A stretch of 7,460 nt of DNA from Deltaproteobacteria bacterium (GTDB lineage: Bacteria; Myxococcota; Myxococcia; SLRQ01): positions 1-7,460 of the forward strand of contig SKWY01000171.1 of the NCBI GenBank assembly GCA_007128675.1, in the 5' to 3' direction. The notes beneath the pieces were generated by a model. It did no database searches. It worked only from the letters and a program-made list of their open reading frames with translations, and was not told the origin of the DNA. This document shows, one piece after another, positions 1 to 5,600 of the stretch (positions within the stretch are counted from its first letter, which is position 1; every line of letters starts with the position of its first letter). Made by a program: the position numbers and the translations under genes.

Positions 1-735
1 GACTGCACGGACCTAGATTGCGGGCCCGATCCTGTCTGCGGAGAGAGCTGTGGAAGCTGCGGGGACGATGAGCAATGCGATGAAGGCGTGTGCGTATGTG
101 CGCCAGACTGTACGGACCTAGATTGCGGGCCCGATCCCGTCTGCGGAGAGAGCTGCGGAAGCTGCGAAGAGGGCTGGGACTGCGATGAAGGCGTATGCGT
201 CTGCGTGCCAGACTGCACGGACCTAGATTGCGGGCCCGATCCTGTCTGCGGAGAGAGCTGCGGAAGCTGCGGGGACGATGAGCAATGCGATGAAGGCGTG
301 TGCGTATGTGCGCCAGACTGTACGGGCCTAGAGTGCGGCCCCGATCCCGTCTGCGGCGAGAGCTGCGGAAGCTGCGAAGAGGGCTGGGACTGTGAGGAAG
401 GCGTGTGCGTATGTGCGCCTGACTGTACGGGCCTAGATTGCGGGCCCGATCCTGTCTGCGGAGAGAGCTGCGGAAGCTGCGAAGAGGGCTGGGACTGTGA
501 GGAAGGCGTGTGCGTATGTGCGCCAGACTGTACGGGCCTAGAGTGCGGCCCCGATCCCGTCTGCGGAGAGAGCTGTGGAAGCTGCGAAGAGGGCTGGGAC
601 TGCGATGAAGGCGTATGCGTCTGCGTGCCAGACTGCGCGGACCTAGAGTGCGGCCCCGATCCTGTCTGCGGAGAGAGCTGTGGAAGCTGCGAAGACGGTT
701 GGGACTGTGAGGAAGGCGTGTGCGTAGCTCCGGAG
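1..735 (+). repeat. Seven tandem 105-bp repeats coding 35-residue, 8-cysteine units
   Basis: Units start at 1, 106, 211, 316, 421, 526 and 631. Each codes 35 residues with cysteines at unit positions 2, 7, 13, 17, 20, 26, 31 and 33 (spacing x4, x5, x3, x2, x5, x4, x1). The core reads CGPDPVCGESCGSC. The array probably continues left of the window. Units 1 and 3 differ at one base (51 versus 261). The last unit degenerates at its end, where the final VCVCAPD becomes VCVAPE and loses one cysteine. The second half of a unit is either the GDDEQCDEG type (units 1, 3) or the EEGWDC type (2, 4, 5, 6; EDGWDC in 7). Similar CTGxxCGxDxCGGSCGxC repeats are known from myxobacterial and algal secreted proteins. 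The cysteines probably form disulfides in small stacked modules. Confidence 0.95.
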
Positions 736-2094
736 TGTATCGACGACCATTACGAAGGCAACGACTCCATGGCGACCGCGGCACAGATTACGCTTCCCTT
801 GGAAGAAGAGGAGTTGATGCTTTGCGGTCCGAACGCGCAGGACTGGTTTGCCTTCGACCTCGGGGCAGGGCAGACCCACTCCTTCACCGCCATATTTACA
901 CATGCAGATGGCGATATCGATATTGCTCTGCTCGACAGCAACGGGAGCCAGGTGGAGTCCTCCACATCCACAACGGACAACGAGTACATCAACTATACTG
1001 TGCCTCCGGGTGAAGGCGGTGCTCACTATCTGCGGGTTTATCATTTCACGACTGACATAATCTCTCAGTCCTACGCCTTATCGATTTCCATGACTCACGA
1101 TCTGACTATCTCCTCGACAACAGGAGGTTCGACTCAACCCTCCGAAGGAGTACATACTTATCAGTATGGAGATCCCGTAGTTGTAACCGCATATCCTGAT
1201 GCGGGTTATCAGTTTGTTAGCTGGTCAGGCGATTGCTGGGGTTCTGGAGATTGTGAGGTTGTGATGGACGACGACAAGAGCGTCCACGCAACTTTTGAAG
1301 AGGGAGGACATATTTTCGGGGCCGATCCCGCTTCGCTACCTGGGGTAGATTTCTTCAGTGGCGACCCGGAAACGGGAATGATGGTTTTCAAGACGGTGGG
1401 TTCATACTCGATTGATGTTCATTCATCCGGAGAAGTAGAGGTATTGGTCGTTGCCGGAGGCGGCGGTGGAGGCAGTGCTCATGCTCTCACGAGCTGGGTT
1501 ACCGCTGGAGGAGGGGGAGGCGCCGGTGGGCTTTTGTATGATGACAGTTTTTCGGTGTATGAGGGTCAGATCCAAGTCGTGGTGGGTGCTGGAGGCGAGG
1601 GTAGCCCAGAGAGAGAGATTCCCGCTGAAGAAGGAGGGGATTCGAGGTTCGACAGCATTGTCGCTATTGGAGGAGGTGGGGGCGGCAGACCGGGAACCCA
1701 AGATGGCTATCCCGGTAGCTCGGGAGGGTCCGGTGGAGGCGGTGGGTGCAGCAACACATCCACCAACCCTGGGCAGCCCGGCGTACCAGGACAGGGACAT
1801 GCAGGCGCAGATCCTCCATCGGGCAGCAGTGGACCCGGTGGCGGAGGGGGCGGGGCAGGCTCCGCTGGTAACGGTAGCTCCGGAGGAAGCGGCCTGCAGT
1901 TCTTTGGTAACTATACCTATGCTAGGGGCGGGGATGCGAGCATCTCGATAGGAACCGGCTCCGATGCCGTTGACTATGGGTGGGGTGGCGAGGGCGCTAG
2001 AGGAGATGGCGAGGGAATATGGCCTGGGGGACGAGGCTATCAGGGCATCGTTATCGTGCGTTGGGGAGGGTACTCTCTGATGTACGAGCCCTGA
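1..2094 (+). CDS. Secreted cysteine-rich repeat / PPC / InlB-like / glycine-rich surface protein (5' partial)
   Basis: Frame 1 is open from the first base, so the gene begins left of the window. The GTG at 88 is only an internal valine. 697 residues are visible, ending at TGA 2092-2094. Domains, numbered from base 1: residues 1-242, seven 35-residue repeats with 8 Cys each; about 246-364, a PPC-like domain (opens DHYEGNDS, then DWFAFDL, GDIDIALLD and HYLRVYHF); about 365-434, an InlB B-repeat-like domain (GYQFVSWSGDC, ending in HATFEE); about 478-690, a glycine-rich domain (VLVVAGGGGGG, many G runs, closing GIVIVRW). No catalytic motif, membrane helix or C-terminal sorting tail is seen. In known families these domains occur on exported, often cell-surface proteins, so a structural or adhesive role outside the cell is inferred. 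The signal peptide must lie upstream. Coding status is very secure; function is unknown. Confidence 0.93.
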   Translation, partial: DCTDLDCGPDPVCGESCGSCGDDEQCDEGVCVCAPDCTDLDCGPDPVCGESCGSCEEGWDCDEGVCVCVPDCTDLDCGPDPVCGESCGSCGDDEQCDEGVCVCAPDCTGLECGPDPVCGESCGSCEEGWDCEEGVCVCAPDCTGLDCGPDPVCGESCGSCEEGWDCEEGVCVCAPDCTGLECGPDPVCGESCGSCEEGWDCDEGVCVCVPDCADLECGPDPVCGESCGSCEDGWDCEEGVCVAPECIDDHYEGNDSMATAAQITLPLEEEELMLCGPNAQDWFAFDLGAGQTHSFTAIFTHADGDIDIALLDSNGSQVESSTSTTDNEYINYTVPPGEGGAHYLRVYHFTTDIISQSYALSISMTHDLTISSTTGGSTQPSEGVHTYQYGDPVVVTAYPDAGYQFVSWSGDCWGSGDCEVVMDDDKSVHATFEEGGHIFGADPASLPGVDFFSGDPETGMMVFKTVGSYSIDVHSSGEVEVLVVAGGGGGGSAHALTSWVTAGGGGGAGGLLYDDSFSVYEGQIQVVVGAGGEGSPEREIPAEEGGDSRFDSIVAIGGGGGGRPGTQDGYPGSSGGSGGGGGCSNTSTNPGQPGVPGQGHAGADPPSGSSGPGGGGGGAGSAGNGSSGGSGLQFFGNYTYARGGDASISIGTGSDAVDYGWGGEGARGDGEGIWPGGRGYQGIVIVRWGGYSLMYEP
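736..1092 (+). other. PPC-like (bacterial pre-peptidase C-terminal type) domain within the plus-strand protein
   Basis: Residues about 246-364 carry the usual order of this family. The opening is D-x-Y-E-x-N-D-S with an A-T-A-A stretch. Then come a cysteine followed by QDWFAFDLGAGQ, the acidic GDIDIALLDSNGSQVESS segment, and a closing YLRVYHF with a final Y-x-L-S-I-S strand. It is known as a beta-sandwich appended to secreted proteases and other exported proteins. No protease domain is visible here, so it presumably acts as a binding or spacer module. The boundary is estimated from motifs. Confidence 0.8.
1093..1302 (+). other. InlB B-repeat-like domain within the plus-strand protein
   Basis: Residues about 365-434 show the divergent InlB B-repeat pattern. 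A strand reading LTISSTTGGSTQPSEG is followed by YGDPVVVTAYPDAGYQFVSW, then SGDC, CEVVMDDDKSV and the closing HATFEEG. Two cysteines (GDCWGSGDC) lie where calcium-free loop insertions occur in many family members. The family is a small beta-grasp-like fold common in bacterial surface proteins. A single copy is present, between the PPC-like and the glycine-rich parts. Confidence 0.8.
1432..2070 (+). other. C-terminal glycine-rich domain of the plus-strand protein
   Basis: Residues about 478-690 begin VEVLVVAGGGGGG and contain repeated runs of five to six glycines, a VVVGAGGEG segment, an AIGGGGGGRPG segment and the closing GYQGIVIVRW. This order matches the glycine-rich domain found in phage tail and bacterial surface proteins. 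There, runs of glycine are thought to form a polyglycine-II sandwich. The protein ends seven residues after the W, without a transmembrane tail. Base composition is G-rich on this strand, which produces a long non-coding open frame on the opposite strand at 1423-2226. Confidence 0.8.
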
Positions 2095-2101
2095 TGGTAG
2101 A

Positions 2102-2113
2102 CCTTGTACAAGG
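2102..2113. promoter_or_regulatory. 12-bp perfect palindrome CCTTGTACAAGG
   Basis: The twelve bases equal their own reverse complement and lie 7 bases after the stop codon of the surface protein. Such a site could bind a dimeric regulator or arise by chance. No matching second copy was noticed in the window. Confidence 0.2.
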
Positions 2114-2143
2114 CAAGTGCGCTGCGTCGAACAGAGGCACAGC

Positions 2144-2180
2144 CAGGGCCACGCCGGAAAGGTACGCCGGCGCGGCCTTG
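2144..2180 (+). terminator. Imperfect hairpin after the surface-protein stop, possible terminator or mRNA 3' structure
   Basis: Bases 2144-2157 pair with 2167-2180. The stem has 14 positions with one A/C mismatch (2151/2173) and one G/U wobble (2146/2178), and the loop is 9 bases (2158-2166). The stem is GC-rich and starts 49 bases after the stop of the plus-strand protein. No T-run follows, so it is not a canonical intrinsic terminator. It could protect the mRNA 3' end or slow the polymerase. The pairing is read directly from the sequence; the role is inferred. Confidence 0.4.
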
Positions 2181-2230
2181 CTGCTAGGATTAGGCTCGCC
2201 GCAATGACTGCGAAAAGGACACGCATTCGG

Positions 2231-2246
2231 CTCGACCAGGGTCGAG
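2231..2246. promoter_or_regulatory. Palindrome CTCGACC-AG-GGTCGAG upstream of the small membrane gene
   Basis: Seven-base perfect arms flank a 2-base centre. The element ends 21 bases before the ATG at 2268, which is a plausible position for an operator or for a structure that hides the ribosome binding site. An overlapping GGGT/ACCC pair (2239-2242 with 2248-2251) offers an alternative fold. No regulator can be named. Confidence 0.3.
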
Positions 2247-2267
2247 TACCCGAACGCGGACAGCACC

Positions 2268-2540
2268 ATGGACATGGATGCCGAGCAATGGCATTTAGCG
2301 GGACGGTTCAAACCTAGTTATTTCGGAGGGGTTATGCTGATTCTTGCGGTAGCTGGCTGGGGTATGGGTACTGCCTTGTCTTTCGTAAATGAACGCAGAC
2401 TACTCGGAAGCATTTCCCTGTTGCTCGGAGTGGGCGCGCTCGTGGGTATCTATGTGTTTGGAATTGGCTATATCGGCGTCATCGTGTTGGCTGTCTTGGC
2501 GGTAGTAACCTTACTATTTGCCAAGTTTGACGCTCCTTAG
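2268..2540 (+). CDS. Small hydrophobic membrane protein of unknown function
   Basis: Ninety residues from ATG 2268 to TAG 2538-2540. I do not recognise the family. The N-terminus is short and polar (MDMDAEQWH, then GRFKPSYF). It is followed by a hydrophobic helix at about 20-40, a charged turn NERR at 41-44, and a long hydrophobic stretch at 45-85 that could hold two helices hinged near IYVFGIGY. It ends FAKFDAP. Two or three membrane spans are therefore likely, in the inner membrane. The start is uncertain. ATG 2268 has only a weak GCGGA upstream and ATG 2274 follows in frame. ATG 2334 has a good GGAGGGG just upstream and would give 68 residues, still keeping all helices. An in-frame TGA at 2205-2207 limits extension. 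The long, position-consistent hydrophobicity supports real coding. Confidence 0.62.
   Translation: MDMDAEQWHLAGRFKPSYFGGVMLILAVAGWGMGTALSFVNERRLLGSISLLLGVGALVGIYVFGIGYIGVIVLAVLAVVTLLFAKFDAP
2325..2336 (+). promoter_or_regulatory. Shine-Dalgarno-like GGAGGGG before an alternative ATG at 2334
   Basis: GGAGGGG at 2325-2331 sits two bases before ATG 2334, inside the 90-residue frame. The core GGAGG is four bases from the ATG, which is short but usable. It is the best ribosome binding site near this gene and may mark the true start, giving MLILAVAGWG as the N-terminus. It could also be coincidental coding of the Phe-Gly-Gly residues. Confidence 0.35.
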
Positions 2541-2669
2541 CCGTACCCTTCCAGAAGGAACTCTACCTCTGCAGAAGACGAAATCCGAACGACTTCACGG
2601 AGGATACTCTTTTGTTCTGTGGCCCCGATGACGTTCTCGCGCTCTTTTGATTAGCGCTCGCGTACTGGC
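2541..2669. other. Convergent intergenic gap
   Basis: This 129-bp gap separates the stop of the small membrane gene from the stop of the minus-strand gene. Two weak hairpins are visible: CCTTC/GAAGG at 2547-2558 with a 2-base loop, and GCGCT/AGCGC at 2639-2657 with a 9-base loop. Neither is followed by a T-run on either strand, so no terminator is called. No small gene is supported. Confidence 0.5.
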
Positions 2670-5600
2670 CTAGGAAGCAATGCAGATCCCAAACTCCGTG
2701 CCCAGCTCGAAGGAAGCGCCACAGTAGCTGCCGGATCCACATGAGCCTGGCTCATGTTGCGCTGTATCGGGGTCGCAGAGTCTCCTGCAGTATCTAGCCG
2801 TTTGTTCCAGGTGGCAGTGCATGCCTGGAGCACAGTCCCATGGTTCCGTGCACAGGTCTCCTTCACGCGCAAAGCCAGCCAACATGCAGAAGGAGTACTC
2901 CTCTTCCACATGGTAGTAGCATCCAAGCCCGCTCGTGCAGTCCTGGTCGATTGGTGAGCAAGGAGAGCTGCATAGTGGTTCGAGACCCTCGAAATCAAGA
3001 CAAACCTCATCGGTCTCGCAAACTACACCTCCATGTCCGCCGCAACGGCAGACACCGTCCGTGGGATCGCATGTCATGCCCGCCTCGCAGATTACACCCC
3101 GGCAAAGCTCGGCCCCGACACACTCCGCGTCGATCGGAGAGCAGAACTCTTCAGGTTCACAAATAACGCCACCGATACCCCCACATTTGCAGATCCCATC
3201 GTCTGGATCGCATGACGTTCCTGCCGGACAGACGACGCCCATACACGAGCCGGCTGTCACGCACTCACCCACGTCCGAGTCACAGATCTCGCCGTCGGCG
3301 CAGATCTCTCCGCCAGAACCACCACAGAGGCACTCGCCGTCGGCTGGATCGCACTGCATACCGTTGGGGCAAGCTACTCCATAGCAGAGGTTTGCGACGC
3401 ATTGCCCTTCCTCGCATCGATACCCGGCCGTGCAGGGAAAGCCGTCTCCGCACCGGCAGTGCCCTGTCGCTGGATCACAGGTTTCTTCACCAACACAGTC
3501 CACGTCGATGCAGGGATCCGGCTCGACGCAGCTGCCCATAATAGAATCGCATCGTTCATGCTGCTCACATGTTCGGCCGCCGGAACCGCCGCATTTGCAT
3601 GTGCCATCGTCAGGATCGCAAGTCAGGCCGTTCTCGCACGAGACGCCATCACAGAGACCTGTTGGACCGTGACAGCGTCCGCTCACAGGATCGCACACCT
3701 GTTCGCTCGAGCAGAGTTCGCCGCCAGGTCCACCGCAGCGACACTTCCCATCTATCTCCGAGCAGTACGTCCCAACCGTACAAGCGACCTCCTTGCAAGG
3801 GTTCGGATCACCAGCGCATGAGGCCCCTACGAAGAGAAGCAGCAAGCTCACGGCTGCTGCTGGGTGGAGCCTTGATTTGGGGGTCCTTCGGCCATAGGGC
3901 AATGCTCGGCCAGCTGCCTTTCGCCAAAGAGACCTTGCCAGCCATAGGGCGCTTATCAGGAGCAAGGCCGCGGCCGACTTGTTTCCACCCGGTGACGCAC
4001 TACAGCCTTCAAGCTCTAGCACGGGCGGCGCAGGGCCGACACCAATCGAGAGTGCGCGCACCGCTGTTCGGCGCGTCGAGTCCTGGACCTCGAGAATGAA
4101 CGGGATATCTCGGTGAACCCCGTCATCGGCGGCAAGGCCGTGTATTACTCCTTCATTCTCGTCGAGAGAGAGCCCTTCCGGCAGCGAGCCACCAGCCACT
4201 CTCCAGAGGAAAGGAGGCTCTCCCCCGGTTACGGAAAGAGATGCCTCGTAAGGCTCACCGAAGGTGGCTCGTGGAAGGCGCTCCGTGGCGATCGCCATGC
4301 CTTGCGCGAAACCGACCGCCAGGCTGAATGAGCTCTCTTTCTCGAGCTGCTCGTCGTCCACAACCTTGATGAAAATATCGAATACCCCGATCTCCTCCGG
4401 CACTCCCTCGATGGTTCCATTCGGGTTGAGCACCAAGCCTCTTGGAAGCTGTCCCGTGTCTTCAATCTCCCAGGTGTAAGGCTCCGTGCCGCCGACAGCT
4501 TCGATTGAAGTTTCGTATGGCTCGCCAAGCAGCGCCGGGGGGACACCCGTAGTTGTGATACGAAAATGGCCGCTAGGGTAGACTTCGAGCTCGATGTTGC
4601 TGCTCTCGCTGGCGCCGTCCGCGCCCGTCACCTCGATGATGAGGTCGTACGTGCCAGGCTCGCTGGGAACGCCAAGAAGTCTTCCATCCTCCGAAAGGCC
4701 AAGTCCTGGTGGAGGCGTGAGCCCAGCATGCAGGCTCCAGCCGTAAGGCCGCTCGCCTCCGGCCGCGAGAAGCTGGTGACGGTAATCGAAACCCACGGCC
4801 GCTCCCGGCAGCGTCTCTGTGATCATGGTCAGGGGCATTGAGTCCTCATCTATCATGATGACGTAGGTATTCGTGGCGGGCAGATGGTCGCCGCTTCGGA
4901 CTAGCACCTGAAAAGAAAAGCTCCAGGGCGGCTCGGATGCGGTCGCGTCGTCTGGAAGCCTTGGCCATCCCTCGATCCAGCCGTCCTCGGATAGCGTGAG
5001 CCCGGGAGGAAGCTCACCGCCCGATAGCCGCCAGCGGTAGCTGTCGTGGCTGCCCGCAGCTCTCAAAAAGGTGCTGTATGGGCGGCCTACTCTTCCAGAC
5101 GGCAGTGATTGAGTCATGATTTCTATTTGATCGACAACCACGGCTATGGGCTGACTCGAGGCCATGCTGTAGCCCGAGATGTCTGGGCCCGGGATTTCAC
5201 CGTCTGGATCCAGGATGATTCCAACGTAGTAGCGCCCCGTGGAAATGCTCTCCGGAATACTGACGCTCGTCGAACGCCAAAGCGAGTCGTGGGACGGCAG
5301 CATCAAGCTGTCCTCGTGAAGGAGCAGATCTTGAAGGCTGATGACCTCGTTGGGCGATAGCACAATCCAGTAAGAGGTAAGGACTGCTAGGTTTCCAGTG
5401 TTGGAGATCTCGTAAGTCACCTCTAGATTCTCGCCTGGCTCGACCGCTTCGTCGCCAACCTCCAGGCTAGTCACGCGAAGGTTTGGGAGCGGCTCTCCGA
5501 TGCGAACCGCTACGGGCTCAGCGGCGTTCATGCCGCCTCCGGCATCGGGAACCTCGCCATCCGGGTTCGGGATCAAGGAGAGCCAGTGCTCCTGGCCGGC

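Larger units (their letters stand above)
2095..2267. other. Non-coding gap between the surface protein and the small membrane protein
   Basis: This 173-bp stretch has no convincing reading frame. It contains a strong imperfect hairpin (2144-2180), a 12-bp perfect palindrome (2102-2113) and a palindrome with 7-base arms and a 2-base centre (2231-2246) just before the next start codon. No clear sigma-70 promoter is seen. TTGCTG near 2178 and TAGGAT near 2186 resemble -35 and -10 elements but are far too close together to work as a pair. Confidence 0.6.

Noticed and set aside
88..90. GTG as the start of the plus-strand protein
   Set aside because: The frame is open to base 1, and the repeat unit is already under way upstream of it, so the GTG is an internal valine codon.
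1..735. CRISPR array
   Set aside because: The regular period comes from whole 105-bp coding units in one open frame with no unique spacers.
643..1044. Minus-strand and alternative-frame plus-strand frames overlapping the PPC-like region
   Set aside because: The plus-strand frame 1 shows clear domain motifs here, and the overlapping frames show none.
2178..2191. Sigma-70 promoter (TTGCTG and TAGGAT) for the small membrane gene
   Set aside because: The two boxes are almost adjacent instead of about 17 bases apart.
1423..2226. Long open frame of 267 codons on the minus strand
   Set aside because: It is antisense to the glycine-rich region. Glycine codons in a row leave few stops on the opposite strand, and the product has no recognisable domain or export signal.
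2639..2657. Intrinsic terminator for the convergent genes
   Set aside because: The stem is only five base pairs with a 9-base loop and no T-run on either strand.
2935..3384. Plus-strand 149-codon Ser/Pro/Gln-rich frame, plus neighbouring plus-strand frames at 3402-3821 and 3569-4099
   Set aside because: These are antisense to the 8-cysteine repeats and joint B/C. Their internal repetition mirrors the repeat period of the real gene.
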